Positions 19,111 through 28,114 are shown, counted from the first letter of the stretch. The stretch: DNA of 64,000 nt from Idiomarina abyssalis (GCF_900116625.1 NZ_FPBE01000001.1:1036369-1100368); one strand, 5' to 3'. Numbers and translations are program-made. Notes: a model not told the origin generated them from the letters alone.

Positions 19111-21024
19111 TTAAGCGTTTAGCATTAATTTATTAAGGCGGGTGACAAAAGAGGCCGGGTCTTTCAGGTTACCCCGTTCTGCCAAAGTAGCCTGGTCCAA
19201 TAATACCTCGGCCCACTCTTTAAATGTGTCCTCGTCCTTAGTCAGCATTCGTTCTACCAGTGGATGCTCGGGGTTCACTTCAAAGATGTACTTAGTTTCA
19301 GGAACCGCCTGTCCAGCCGCTTCCATCAACTTGGCCATCTGCGTGCTCATATCATTGTCATCGGTAATGATACAAGCTGGCGAGTCGGTTAACCGGTGAG
19401 TTACGCGAACCTTCTTCACTTTATCGCCTAATGCTTTTTCAAAACGCTCAAGGTTCGCTTTGAAGGCCTCTTCGGCTTTTTCCTGTTCAGCTTTGTCTTC
19501 CTCGTCGTCCAGTTCACCTAAGTCCAGATCACCACGAGTAACCGACTGCAATTGCTTCTCTTTAAACTCTGTCAGGTGGCTCATTAACCACTCATCGATA
19601 CGCTCAGAAAGCAGTAAAACTTCAATGCCTTTCTTATTGAAGATTTCCAGCGCAGGGTTGTTTCTGGCGGCTTCGTAGCTGTCGGCCACAATGTAGAAAA
19701 TCTTATCCTGACCTTCTTTCATACGCTCAATGTAGTCATCCAGGCTGACTGACTGAACCGCGCCTTCATTGTGGGTCGAAGCAAAACGCAGGAGTTCAGC
19801 GATACGTTCACGGTTAGTATGATCTTCTGCCGGACCTTCTTTCAGAACGTTACCGAAAGTATCCCAGAACTGTTGATACTGTTCTTTATCGTCTTTTGCC
19901 AGCTTTTTCAGCATCTGCAGCACTTTTTTGGTACTGCCGTTCCGCATAGCACGGGTAATTTTATTGTCCTGCAGAATTTCACGTGAAACGTTCAGTGGTA
20001 AGTCGTTTGAATCGACCAGGCCACGCACAAAACGCAGATAAGTGGGCATTAACTGCTCAGCGTCATCCATAATGAATACGCGCTTCACATAAAGCTTAAC
20101 ACCGTGCTGCTGCTCACGGTTCCACAAGTCCCACGGAGCGCGTTTAGGAATATACAGTAAATTAGTATACTCGGTCGTGCCTTCGACTTTGTTGTGGCTC
20201 CATAAAAGTGGCTCATCAAAGTCATGTGCGACAGTCTTGTAAAACTCTTTGTATTCTTCGTCAGTAATTTCTGACTTCTCACGAGTCCAGAGTGCCTGAC
20301 CTGAGTTTACAGTTTCCCATTCGCCGGGTTGCCCTTCTACTTTGTTGCCTTCGTCGTCTTCTGACTCAGGTACCGGTTCTTTCCACATTTGAACCGGGAT
20401 ACTCAAGTGTTCTGAATATTTATTGATAATGCCACGCAGACGGTTTTCATCTAAGAATTCATCGGCATCGTCTTTCAGGTGCAGAATAATATCTGTGCCA
20501 CGCCGGGCTTTATCAATGTCAGCAATTTCGAAATCACCCTCACCTTGCGAGCGCCATTCAACTCCGCGAGCGTCTTTATCTAATGCTGAACGAGTTCTTA
20601 CGGTAACTTCATCAGCAACGATAAAGGCTGAATAGAAGCCAACACCAAACTGACCAATAAGCTTGCTGTCTTTTGCTTCGTCGCCGGACAGTTGACCAAA
20701 GAATTCAGCGGTACCTGACTTGGCAATGGTTCCCAGGTTGTTCATGACATCGTCACGAGTCATGCCAACGCCATTGTCACTGATAGTGATAGTGCGGCTG
20801 TCTTTATCAACAGAAACCCGAACGTGCAGGTCGCTGTCGTCGCCATACAGGGAGTTGTCGCTTAAGGCTTTAAAACGCAATTTATCCGCTGCGTCGGACG
20901 CATTTGAGACCAGTTCGCGTAAGAAAATTTCTTTATTGGAATACAGAGAATGGATCATCAGGTGAAGCAGTTGTTTTACTTCTGTCTGAAATCCATGTTT
21001 TTCCATTTGACCGGCTTCCGCCAT
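19111..21024 (-). CDS. htpG: Molecular chaperone HtpG (Hsp90)
   Basis: A 637-residue ATP-dependent chaperone. The GHKL ATPase domain carries [28 protein letters not shown] and [12 protein letters not shown]. The middle domain has [20 protein letters not shown] and [11 protein letters not shown]. The C-terminal dimerisation domain completes a full-length protein (E. coli 624). The ATG at 21024 follows AGGAG. It is preceded by a very good sigma-32 promoter in the short gap after recR, so heat-shock control is expected. Confidence 0.97.
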   Translation of the reverse strand: MAEAGQMEKHGFQTEVKQLLHLMIHSLYSNKEIFLRELVSNASDAADKLRFKALSDNSLYGDDSDLHVRVSVDKDSRTITISDNGVGMTRDDVMNNLGTIAKSGTAEFFGQLSGDEAKDSKLIGQFGVGFYSAFIVADEVTVRTRSALDKDARGVEWRSQGEGDFEIADIDKARRGTDIILHLKDDADEFLDENRLRGIINKYSEHLSIPVQMWKEPVPESEDDEGNKVEGQPGEWETVNSGQALWTREKSEITDEEYKEFYKTVAHDFDEPLLWSHNKVEGTTEYTNLLYIPKRAPWDLWNREQQHGVKLYVKRVFIMDDAEQLMPTYLRFVRGLVDSNDLPLNVSREILQDNKITRAMRNGSTKKVLQMLKKLAKDDKEQYQQFWDTFGNVLKEGPAEDHTNRERIAELLRFASTHNEGAVQSVSLDDYIERMKEGQDKIFYIVADSYEAARNNPALEIFNKKGIEVLLLSERIDEWLMSHLTEFKEKQLQSVTRGDLDLGELDDEEDKAEQEKAEEAFKANLERFEKALGDKVKKVRVTHRLTDSPACIITDDNDMSTQMAKLMEAAGQAVPETKYIFEVNPEHPLVERMLTKDEDTFKEWAEVLLDQATLAERGNLKDPASFVTRLNKLMLNA

Positions 21025-21063
21025 AGTATATTTCTCCTGCTGTTATTACCTATGCCAATAACA

Positions 21064-21089
21064 ATGGGGGCGCAGGAGATATTTTCAAG
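21064..21089 (-). promoter_or_regulatory. Sigma-32 (heat-shock) promoter of htpG
   Basis: On the minus strand CTTGAAA (21089-21083) is followed after 13 bases by CCCCAT (21069-21064), then TG. This matches the RpoH consensus CTTGAAA-N11-16-CCCCATnT almost perfectly. The -35 begins one base past the last base of the recR frame. Transcription would start about 30 bases before the htpG ATG. Confidence 0.85.
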
Positions 21090-21695
21090 TCATCGGGAAA
21101 ATTGTTTTCGACCGCTGAAAGCGTGACCTAAAGTCGTTTGGTCGACATAGCCCAACTCACCACCAACCGGCACGCCATGAGCTATTCGGGTAGTATTGAT
21201 ATTCTGTTGGGCGGCAATATCGGCAATATAGTGCGCGGTAGCATCACCTTCTACCGTCGGATTCGTTGCCAGAACAATCTCTTCAACGGGTTCATTCTGC
21301 AACTGTCGCTCAAGCTCATCCAGACCAATGTCTGACGGCCCAATACCGTCCAGCGGCGACAAATGCCCCATTAACACAAAGTAGCGGCCCTGGAACTGCG
21401 AAGTTTGTTCAATCGCAAGTACGTCGGCGGGTGTTTCAACCACACAGAGCACACCGTTCTCACGCCGCATCGGATTGCTGCAAATTCGACACAGCGGCTC
21501 TTCAGTTAAGGTCCGGCAACACTCGCAGTGCCCCACTTTTTCAACAGCGGACTGCAAAGATTCGGCAAGCCGGGAGGCGCCGCCGCGATCGCGTTCAAGC
21601 AAATGAAATGCCATACGCTGTGCTGATTTCTGACCAACACCTGGCAGACGCTTTAAATTATCAACAAGCTGATCAATTGCCGGACTAATACTCAT
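21090..21695 (-). CDS. recR: Recombination protein RecR
   Basis: A 201-residue protein that loads RecA with RecF and RecO at gaps. An N-terminal helix-hairpin-helix region is present ([20 protein letters not shown]). A zinc finger with [16 protein letters not shown] lies near residues 57-72, followed by a Toprim domain with [13 protein letters not shown]. The C-terminal [12 protein letters not shown] is typical. It lies 16 bases after ybaB, in the conserved dnaX-ybaB-recR order. Confidence 0.97.
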   Translation of the reverse strand: MSISPAIDQLVDNLKRLPGVGQKSAQRMAFHLLERDRGGASRLAESLQSAVEKVGHCECCRTLTEEPLCRICSNPMRRENGVLCVVETPADVLAIEQTSQFQGRYFVLMGHLSPLDGIGPSDIGLDELERQLQNEPVEEIVLATNPTVEGDATAHYIADIAAQQNINTTRIAHGVPVGGELGYVDQTTLGHAFSGRKQFSR

Positions 21696-21711
21696 GAACT
21701 GACCTTACTTC

Positions 21712-22038
21712 TTAGAACGGCATTTTAAAGCCAGGAGGTAAGCCCATGCCGCCTGTAATTTCTGACATATGTTCTTTGCTGGTCTCTTCAACACGGCGCA
21801 CAGCGTCGTTGGTCGCAGCTGCAATCAAGTCTTCCAGCATTTCCTGGTCGTCTTCCATTAGGCTTGGGTCAATACTCACACGTTTAACATTGTGGTTGCC
21901 AAGCATCGTCACTTTTACTAACCCGGCACCGGCTTCGCCAGTGACTTCCATGTTAGCCACTTCTTCCTGGGCTTTTTGCATGCGCTCCTGCATTTGTTGC
22001 GCCTGCTTCATCATGTTACCCATTCCACCTTTAAACAT
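21712..22038 (-). CDS. ybaB: YbaB/EbfC nucleoid-associated protein
   Basis: A 108-residue small DNA-binding protein. The N-terminal [21 protein letters not shown] coiled region and the later [23 protein letters not shown] are family features. It usually lies between dnaX and recR, as here. It binds DNA as a dimer and affects nucleoid structure. The precise role is unsettled. Confidence 0.96.
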   Translation of the reverse strand: MFKGGMGNMMKQAQQMQERMQKAQEEVANMEVTGEAGAGLVKVTMLGNHNVKRVSIDPSLMEDDQEMLEDLIAAATNDAVRRVEETSKEHMSEITGGMGLPPGFKMPF

Positions 22039-22067
22039 AATTATTTCCTCGTTTAAGCTTTATAAAA

Positions 22068-24008
22068 TTAACGCGCTTGAATTGATGATTCATCAACCTG
22101 CGCTTGAAACCTTTGCTGTAATTCCTGTACACCGGTGTCGGCCTGCAATATTTCGCAAGCACGCCGATGCCGGTACTGATCAATATGCTGCTGCACCATA
22201 AGAGGCGTTGGCTGACTCGGAACGCCAATATCAAACTGCACCCGTGCAGTTGGCCCTAACAATCCGGTTAGTGACTCTCTGACGGCTTCACTGGTTGAAT
22301 CGTTCAATAAACTTTTCTGCTCTTCTGCAACCAGAATGAGCCAGTCGTCGTCCCCAACCTTTTTTAACTCTGAATTAAGTAGTACCTGACGCGCTAAACC
22401 TGAAATGTCCATGCCGGCGATCATCGCACTCCATTTATCAATTTCTGCGGCTTCTCGGATATCGTCATTTAACTCGGGGAATTGATAGTCTCTGTCTGGT
22501 GTAGCTTCAGCCAGGGGCTCTTGTCGTGTTTCGGGTTCAGGGTCTGGAGCGGTAGGCCTCTCTTCACTAACGACCGGAGTGACTACCGATTCATTACTGT
22601 TGTCTGGCTTTTTTTTTTCCGCCAACTGCTCACGAACACGCAAAAGATCAGAAACACCGGAGTCTTGTTGCTGTGTTTCCGTTGGTTCCGAATAACTGAA
22701 GTCAGGTTCCGGTTGATCTTCAGGTTCTGCTTGGTGTTCGGGCTCCGCTTGGTACTGAGATTCGTACTCCGCCGGTTCCGGTTCCGGTTCTGACTCTGAT
22801 TCAGGCACTGACTCAGGCATAGCTTCGACAGCGGTCTCATTCACTTCGGCGCTGGCCAAGTTTGAATGAGGAACATCGGTATGCGCGGTAGCTCTCAGTT
22901 CACTGGTATCGTTATAGCTTTCGTTTTCTGCTGGACGAAAGCAGAGCATTCTCAACAGAGTCATTTCCAGACCGCTGCGCGCGTCAATCGCATAGGCTTG
23001 CTCACGACGCCCTTCCAGAACAATACGGTAAAATACCTGAATTAACTCGGCCGGCATGCGCCTTAATAGCGGCTTTAGTACATCGCTATTCTCAAAAGCA
23101 TTTGCTGCACCTGGCACTTGCTGTACCAACGCCAGTTGATGCAATAAACTTTGCAGCTCAACCAACACGGAACTTAAATCCGGTACCATAGATACCATAG
23201 CGTCAACACGCTGCATGACACTTTCAGCTTCACCATCAAGAACACAGTCCAGTAAGGCCGCAATGTCAGCGACCGGTACATTACCCAGCATGCGTCTGAC
23301 ACTGTCAATACTCACAGCTCCGTTGCCCTGAGCGATTGCTTGATCGGTTAAACTCAAGGCATCACGCATGCTGCCACGAGCAGAGCGAGCTAATAATGGT
23401 AGCGCGTCAGCGTCCGCCTGAACCTGCTCCTGTCCCAGAACGTAATTAAGCTGCTGTGAAATATCGTCGTTCGACAACGCCTTTAAGTTAAATTGCAGAC
23501 AGCGTGACAAAATGGTCACAGGAAGTTTTTGAGGGTCTGTTGTCGCCAATAAGAACTTTACGTGTTCAGGCGGCTCTTCCAGCGTTTTAAGCAAAGCATT
23601 AAAACTGTGCCGCGACAACATGTGGACTTCATCAATCAGGTAAACTTTATAGCGCCCGCGGGTTGGACGATACTGAACGTTATCCAGTAACTCCCGGGTA
23701 TCTTCAACTTTCGTTCTTGACGCTGCATCTATTTCGAGCAAGTCAACAAAGCGCCCCTGCTCTATCTCAAGACAAGCACTGCATTGCCCGCAGGGTGTCG
23801 AAGTAATGCCTTGCTCGCAGTTAAGAGCTTTAGCTAAGATGCGCGCAATGGTCGTTTTACCGACGCCGCGTGTTCCGGTAAACAAGTAAGCATGGTGCAA
23901 CCTTTGCTTATCCAGCGCATGTTCAAGCGGTTTCAAAACATGTTGTTGACCGACAACTTCCGCAAACTGGGAAGGTCGCCATTTTCTTGCCAGTACCTGA
24001 TAGCTCAT
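22068..24008 (-). CDS. dnaX: DNA polymerase III subunits tau and gamma
   Basis: A 646-residue clamp-loader ATPase (tau), close to E. coli's 643. Walker A GTRGVGKT is at 45-52, zinc cysteines are C64, C73, C76 and C79, and DEVH is at 126-129. The region about 385-500 is an acidic, proline-rich linker, followed by the tau-specific C-terminal domains. I chose the start MSYQVLARKWRP at 24008 by homology; the frame is open to 24092 but that part is not conserved. A run of ten A codes for E-K-K-K at residues 464-467. A -1 slip there gives four more codons and a stop, making a gamma of about 471 residues. Confidence 0.96.
   Translation of the reverse strand: MSYQVLARKWRPSQFAEVVGQQHVLKPLEHALDKQRLHHAYLFTGTRGVGKTTIARILAKALNCEQGITSTPCGQCSACLEIEQGRFVDLLEIDAASRTKVEDTRELLDNVQYRPTRGRYKVYLIDEVHMLSRHSFNALLKTLEEPPEHVKFLLATTDPQKLPVTILSRCLQFNLKALSNDDISQQLNYVLGQEQVQADADALPLLARSARGSMRDALSLTDQAIAQGNGAVSIDSVRRMLGNVPVADIAALLDCVLDGEAESVMQRVDAMVSMVPDLSSVLVELQSLLHQLALVQQVPGAANAFENSDVLKPLLRRMPAELIQVFYRIVLEGRREQAYAIDARSGLEMTLLRMLCFRPAENESYNDTSELRATAHTDVPHSNLASAEVNETAVEAMPESVPESESEPEPEPAEYESQYQAEPEHQAEPEDQPEPDFSYSEPTETQQQDSGVSDLLRVREQLAEKKKPDNSNESVVTPVVSEERPTAPDPEPETRQEPLAEATPDRDYQFPELNDDIREAAEIDKWSAMIAGMDISGLARQVLLNSELKKVGDDDWLILVAEEQKSLLNDSTSEAVRESLTGLLGPTARVQFDIGVPSQPTPLMVQQHIDQYRHRRACEILQADTGVQELQQRFQAQVDESSIQAR
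22594..22618 (-). promoter_or_regulatory. dnaX frameshift/slippage site (A10G) producing gamma
   Basis: Ten consecutive A followed by G (22618 to 22608 on the minus strand) sit in the linker of dnaX and contain the A-AAA-AAG heptamer used in E. coli dnaX. In the -1 frame the next codons are GCC AGA CAA CAG and then TAA at 22596-22594. A run this long could also cause RNA polymerase slippage, as known for Thermus dnaX. I see no obvious Shine-Dalgarno-like stimulator upstream. Confidence 0.8.
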
Positions 24009-24033
24009 AGGGGAGATTCTTAACTCTGTCTCG

Positions 24034-24567
24034 TTAAAACTGACATAAGGTATAGCACGCAACGCCTGCCTGCTGCAATTTATCTTCACCACCTAACTCA
24101 GGTAATGAGACCACAAAAGCGGCTTCCTCTACTTCAGCGCCGGTTGCTTTAATCAGCTTGTGAGCCGCAACTACGGTCCCGCCAGTGGCCAGCAAGTCGT
24201 CAACAATTAAGACCCTATCGTTTGCGGTCAATGCGTTCTCGTGCATTTGCAGTTCATCAGAACCATACTCTAAATCGTAACTCTGGCTTACTACCTTGCC
24301 GGGCAACTTTCCGGGCTTACGCAAGAGAGTGACACCACAGCCCATAGCATAAGCTAACGCTGAGCCAAATATGAAGCCTCGCGCTTCAATTGCCGCTATT
24401 TGAGTTATTCCGCTCTGCTTATATCTTTGCTTTAAGGTGTTAATTGCCAGTTCAAAAGCCGCAGGGTTTTGCAACAATGGCGTGATATCACGAAAGATAA
24501 TACCCGGCTTAGGGTAATCAGGAATAGCACCTATTGAATCCCGAATACCTTGTACAGTTAACTCCAT
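24034..24567 (-). CDS. apt: Adenine phosphoribosyltransferase
   Basis: A 177-residue purine salvage enzyme making AMP from adenine and PRPP. The PRPP-binding motif RVLIVDDLLATGGT is at residues about 118-131, and the N-terminal YPKPGIIFRDITPLL is characteristic. I chose the ATG at 24567 (MELTVQGIRDSI); an earlier in-frame ATG would reach into the upstream gene. It lies 25 bases before dnaX, in the conserved apt-dnaX order. Confidence 0.96.
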   Translation of the reverse strand: MELTVQGIRDSIGAIPDYPKPGIIFRDITPLLQNPAAFELAINTLKQRYKQSGITQIAAIEARGFIFGSALAYAMGCGVTLLRKPGKLPGKVVSQSYDLEYGSDELQMHENALTANDRVLIVDDLLATGGTVVAAHKLIKATGAEVEEAAFVVSLPELGGEDKLQQAGVACYTLCQF

Positions 24568-24583
24568 GTTTTTGCTCTCTTTA

Positions 24584-24961
24584 CTAGGCAACAAAGCGCA
24601 CCGCCCAGGTTTTCAAAGTATCGAGCAAAAACTCCTCATGCAAAGGCTTTGCAAGGCATTGAGTTGCACCAGCTTTTAACGCTTTAGGCTCTATTTCTAC
24701 CATGTCCTGAGTAGACATAAATAATAATGGGCTGTGCTGATAAGCCTCTAATTCACGTAAGTTTTTCAGTAATGACAAACCATCCATCACCGGCATTTTA
24801 TGATCCAGCAAAATAATATCAAAATACTGCTGTTTCGCCTTACTTAAACCGTCCAGTCCGTCGCGGGCTATCGTTACCTCGAAGCCAAGCGGTTCTATCA
24901 TCGTACAAATGGACTGAAGGGTTTTGTCTTTATCCTCGACAACGAGCAAAGAGACTGACAT
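24584..24961 (-). CDS. Single-domain response regulator (CheY-like receiver)
   Basis: A 125-residue stand-alone receiver domain without an output domain. The acidic pair is E9/D10, the phosphoacceptor is D53 in LLDHKMPVMDG, the switch residues are S83/T84 and the conserved lysine is K105 in LAKPL. All catalytic residues are intact, so phosphorylation is plausible. No histidine kinase is encoded nearby, so its partner is elsewhere. It lies 17 bases upstream of apt and 35 downstream of a 40-residue membrane peptide gene, all on the minus strand. Confidence 0.9.
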   Translation of the reverse strand: MSVSLLVVEDKDKTLQSICTMIEPLGFEVTIARDGLDGLSKAKQQYFDIILLDHKMPVMDGLSLLKNLRELEAYQHSPLLFMSTQDMVEIEPKALKAGATQCLAKPLHEEFLLDTLKTWAVRFVA

Positions 24962-24996
24962 AAATGTCGCTTACCTGATAGTTAATGAGGAGCTGA

Positions 24997-25119
24997 TTAA
25001 GCGGAAAAAACCTGTGCTAAACGTAAAATTAATGGCAAGCAGCCAGCAATTAGAAATAAAACCACGGCTATAAGCAAAAAGCCCTTGCCTGCCGGTTCTT
25101 TAAATGTTTCTGATGACAT
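24997..25119 (-). CDS. Small single-span membrane protein, 40 residues, function unknown
   Basis: A short frame begins MSSETFKEPAGKGFLLIAVV and continues with a hydrophobic stretch through LFLIAGCLPLILRLAQ. It has one predicted transmembrane helix (about residues 14-33), a hydrophilic N-terminus and one cysteine. A good ribosome site (GAGGT) stands seven bases before the ATG at 25119. It lies between the DUF2063 gene and the response regulator, on the same strand. I do not recognise the family. It is not a typical bufferin precursor, which would have a signal peptide and several cysteines. Confidence 0.6.
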   Translation of the reverse strand: MSSETFKEPAGKGFLLIAVVLFLIAGCLPLILRLAQVFSA

Positions 25120-25185
25120 AACTTTTACCTCTCGATGAAATCGGTGCTGATCATACTCGATCCTCAGCAACGATAAAAGTTGAAT

Positions 25186-25941
25186 TCAGCTCTTTACTCT
25201 TAATAACAATTGCTGGGAAGCGAACTGTTGCAATGTCTGCTCAGCCCCCCTCTGAATTTGCTCTGCCGGCCATTGAGGTAGCAGCTCCGGCAACAAATCA
25301 AAAAAATCCTCCAGCCTAATATGACTGCGGCTTTGTAGCTCTGTTAAAAGCAGGTAAGTCATTGCATTTATACGAACGAAACGAACCTTTCCTCCCGCAT
25401 CACGAAACACAACTAAAAAACGCGGTTGTGAGAGTGGTTGCTCCGGTTTGAAATCAATGCCAATTTCGTCAACCGGGTACTGATACGCAGAAATAACCGC
25501 CGTTGGGTTTAGCTCTATAATTTGATCTTCATGAAGCTCATCTCTCACACAAATATGGCTTTCTGGCCACGGCTTTTGCTCCACGGCGAGTTCAAGCCAT
25601 TCGTAATGCGCGAGTTCCGGCGCGAAGACAAAAAGTGCATTATAAGACTGCAGATACTCAACAAAACTTTCAGCAATACCAGTAAAGTATGGAGAGTTTG
25701 ATGAAAAAGAACGAAAAAACTGCTCTTTAGTTTCTTGCCATTGTTTTTCATCACATAGCTTTTTGAGGACCGGAAAAGCGCTGTCTACAAAGCGAAAAAT
25801 GTTATTACGGAGTAACCGCTGATAAATTGCCATCCGCCGCTCTTCGATATCAGCTAACCAGGGCTCTTCTACGGATTTTTGTGGATCTTTCAGTTGCTGA
25901 ACAAAGCGATCCTGAATTTGTTTGAATGTGTCATTACTCAT
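25186..25941 (-). CDS. DUF2063 family protein (HvfC/BufC-like RiPP maturation partner)
   Basis: A 251-residue protein with the DUF2063 domain in its N-terminal half (FVQQLKD, RRMAIYQRLLRNNIFRFVDSAFPVLKKL). This is the putative DNA-binding-like domain that partners DUF692 enzymes. The C-terminal part (PRFLVVFRDAGGKVRFVRINAMTYLLL) resembles the usual second domain. In characterised systems the DUF2063 protein delivers a precursor peptide to the DUF692 iron enzyme for cysteine modification. It overlaps the DUF692 stop by eight bases, so the two are translationally coupled. No precursor gene with repeated cysteines is adjacent. Confidence 0.85.
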   Translation of the reverse strand: MSNDTFKQIQDRFVQQLKDPQKSVEEPWLADIEERRMAIYQRLLRNNIFRFVDSAFPVLKKLCDEKQWQETKEQFFRSFSSNSPYFTGIAESFVEYLQSYNALFVFAPELAHYEWLELAVEQKPWPESHICVRDELHEDQIIELNPTAVISAYQYPVDEIGIDFKPEQPLSQPRFLVVFRDAGGKVRFVRINAMTYLLLTELQSRSHIRLEDFFDLLPELLPQWPAEQIQRGAEQTLQQFASQQLLLRVKS

Positions 25942-26743
25942 GGCGCTTTTGTATCACTCTTATTTGGTTCAACTCGCCATTTAACTCAGACAAAGCCGGG
26001 AAGTTAAAATCCCTTTCCAGAAGAGTCGGATAAACGCCATGGCACTTATAAGCATAATCCAACAACTCGTACACCTCATCTTTTACTTTTGCACCATGGG
26101 TATCAACATAGAGATCATCGAACTCTTCATGGTGCCCCGCTATATGCCCATAAGCAATTTTCTCTGAGGGCAAGCCGGCTATAAAATCATAAGGGTTATA
26201 CTTGTGATTCACACTGTTTACAAAGACATTATTCACATCAAGTAATAGCTTACAATTGCTTCGCTTCAACACCTGGCAGATAAAGTCTAACTCACTTAAC
26301 TCAGGCGCCGGACTCGCGTAATAAGATACATTTTCCAATACTAGAGGCCTTTCTAAATAGCGCTGAACATCTTCAATTCGGTCTGAAACATGAGAAACCG
26401 CATCGGCCGTAAAAGGTATCGGCAGGAGGTCGTATAGCTGCCCTTTATGAGAGCAGTAACTTAAATGTTCACTGTAGATTTCAACATTAAATTGCGACAC
26501 AAACTGATTAATGTCTTTCAGAAAAGCATGGTCCAGAGGGTCCTGGCTACCAATAGACAATGACAGACCGTGGCTGGTTAAGCGATAATTCTCGGCAACT
26601 TTCGCCAGAGTTTCCAAGCGATGTCCTTTAAAGGGTATCCAATTTTCCGGCGCGAGTTCCAGGAAGTCTGCATCAATATCACCCGCTAACGCAGCATCCA
26701 GTAACTCATTTCTTAAGCCAAGGCCTATTGAATTCGGTTTCAT
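25934..26743 (-). CDS. DUF692 multinuclear iron enzyme (MbnB/TglH/HvfB/BufB-like)
   Basis: A 269-residue TIM-barrel protein of the DUF692 family. Candidate metal ligands are all present: H58 (TSHGLSLSIG), H93 (SEHLSY), E137 (LENVS), D169 and N172 (LLDVNNV), H200 and H204 (YGHIAGHH), D214 and H216 (DTHG) and E243 (LLERD). Relatives use a di- or tri-iron centre to modify cysteines in peptides such as methanobactin, 3-thiaglutamate precursors and copper-binding bufferins. I start at ATG 26743 because GAGGGTA precedes it. A terminator separates it from the TonB operon upstream. Confidence 0.88.
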   Translation of the reverse strand: MKPNSIGLGLRNELLDAALAGDIDADFLELAPENWIPFKGHRLETLAKVAENYRLTSHGLSLSIGSQDPLDHAFLKDINQFVSQFNVEIYSEHLSYCSHKGQLYDLLPIPFTADAVSHVSDRIEDVQRYLERPLVLENVSYYASPAPELSELDFICQVLKRSNCKLLLDVNNVFVNSVNHKYNPYDFIAGLPSEKIAYGHIAGHHEEFDDLYVDTHGAKVKDEVYELLDYAYKCHGVYPTLLERDFNFPALSELNGELNQIRVIQKRHE

Positions 26744-26754
26744 ATTACCCTCTA

Positions 26755-26787
26755 GAAAACAAAAACCCGACACAGTGGCCGGGTTTT
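26755..26787 (-). terminator. Rho-independent terminator of the TonB/TPR operon
   Basis: AAAACCCG (26762-26769) pairs with CGGGTTTT (26780-26787). On the minus strand the stem is followed by TTTTTGTTTTC. It lies between the TPR gene stop and the DUF692 start, and likely ends the six-gene TonB transcript. Confidence 0.82.
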
Positions 26788-26812
26788 ACGATGCAGTTCA
26801 AACGAAAAGTGA

Positions 26813-28111
26813 TTAATCGAGATCGATACCTTTTCGCTCTGCTGTCGACTTAATGTAGCCTCTCCAGCTGCGAGCACTGCGACGTTGGCCGTCAAAGGTT
26901 GCCGCTTCATCAACATACCGCATTGCCTGGCGATAGTCACCACCATAAAAATACGCTTCTGCTAATGACATATAGACACGACCTTCATCTTCACGGTCAA
27001 GATAGTCCAGGGCTCTCTTCAAAGGTTCAGTTGCCGCAATATACTGTTCATTCAACAGCATCAAGTTACCTTGTTTACGGTAATATTCACCTTTGTCGCC
27101 AGAATCGTTAGTTGCTTCAGCTGCGCGCTCATACCAAGAAACGGCTTCATCAAGCTCTTTCGCTCTGTGGTAACTGTTTGCAATAGTTGCAAAGTTCCGA
27201 GCAGATTCCTCAATATCACCAGCTTCTACGTGTTTTTCCATGGTAGTAGCTGCTTTGTACGGAATACCCTCATTGTCGTACAACTGAACCAACATTTTAA
27301 ACTGGCTCTCTGTACTCAGGTATCCGGCTAAATACGCTACTTCCAAAGTTTGAAGAGACTTAGATAAGTTTTCTTCTAACATGTAGAATTGAGCTAGCTG
27401 TGGCCACCAAGTAGTAACCTCTGGAAGCTTATTTAAACCTTCTTCAAGAACGCCAATTGCTTCAGGATACATCTTACGCTCGTAGTAAGAGGCCATCATC
27501 AAATTGTAAACGTTCTTTTCTGGCTTATCTGCAGCTTCTAAAGATGCCTCTGCAAACGGAATGACCTTAGCAAAGTTCTTTAACTGATAGTGGGCATTAG
27601 CCATATAAAGGAAAACTTGAGAGTCGCGTTTACCTGTAAATTGAATCCAATTTTTAAGGTATTCAAGACTCTGTTCGTATTTCTCTTCCTGAAGACTAAT
27701 TTGACCTACCAGTTTCATCGCTGCTGCCTGGTCGTTCCAACCAAGAACGTCTTGATCAACAGCGTCTTTTAAAACTTCTAAAGCGTCGGCCATGCGCTCA
27801 TCGGCTGCATAAAGGTTTCCAAGAAAGCGGCCCAGGTAAGCAGAGTCGTAACCTGGGTCAGGATCCTGTTCTTCAAGAACAGCTATTGCTTCCTTAATTT
27901 TTTCTTCTTCATACAGCTCGAAGGCGTCCATGATGGCTCGTCCAATACTCTGCGAAGCAGCTTTATTGTCGCGAGCTTTTTTCTGCGCCTCAACGGTCTC
28001 TTGATCCGGTATGCTGAAGCCAAAATCCTGAGCCGAAGCCTGAACCGTTGTCATCGACATAACCGAAGCAAAAGCCAGGGCACTAACAAATGTTTTTAAT
28101 ATATATTTCAT
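26813..28111 (-). CDS. Periplasmic TPR-repeat protein of the TonB2-type operon
   Basis: A 432-residue exported protein. It has a signal peptide to about residue 27 (VQASA) and then many tetratricopeptide-like helix pairs (GRFLGNLYAADERMADALEVL, LYMANAHYQLKNFAKVIPFAE, MSLAEAYFYGGDYRQAMRYVDEA). It is the last gene of the DUF3450-ttpC-exbB-exbD-tonB operon, starting three bases after tonB. TPR genes are usual at this place in Vibrio and Shewanella TonB2 clusters, where they are thought to scaffold the complex. The specific role is unknown. Confidence 0.88.
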   Translation of the reverse strand: MKYILKTFVSALAFASVMSMTTVQASAQDFGFSIPDQETVEAQKKARDNKAASQSIGRAIMDAFELYEEEKIKEAIAVLEEQDPDPGYDSAYLGRFLGNLYAADERMADALEVLKDAVDQDVLGWNDQAAAMKLVGQISLQEEKYEQSLEYLKNWIQFTGKRDSQVFLYMANAHYQLKNFAKVIPFAEASLEAADKPEKNVYNLMMASYYERKMYPEAIGVLEEGLNKLPEVTTWWPQLAQFYMLEENLSKSLQTLEVAYLAGYLSTESQFKMLVQLYDNEGIPYKAATTMEKHVEAGDIEESARNFATIANSYHRAKELDEAVSWYERAAEATNDSGDKGEYYRKQGNLMLLNEQYIAATEPLKRALDYLDREDEGRVYMSLAEAYFYGGDYRQAMRYVDEAATFDGQRRSARSWRGYIKSTAERKGIDLD

Positions 28112-28114
28112 TTC

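Noticed and set aside
22583..22840. A lysine- and asparagine-rich frame on the minus strand inside dnaX
   Set aside because: It is the alternative frame across the dnaX linker and A10 run. Its composition reflects the repetitive acidic linker, and tau reading is clearly the gene.
24997..25119. The 40-residue peptide as a bufferin-type precursor
   Set aside because: It has no cleavable signal peptide and only one cysteine, so it does not match known DUF692 substrates; an unknown role is safer.
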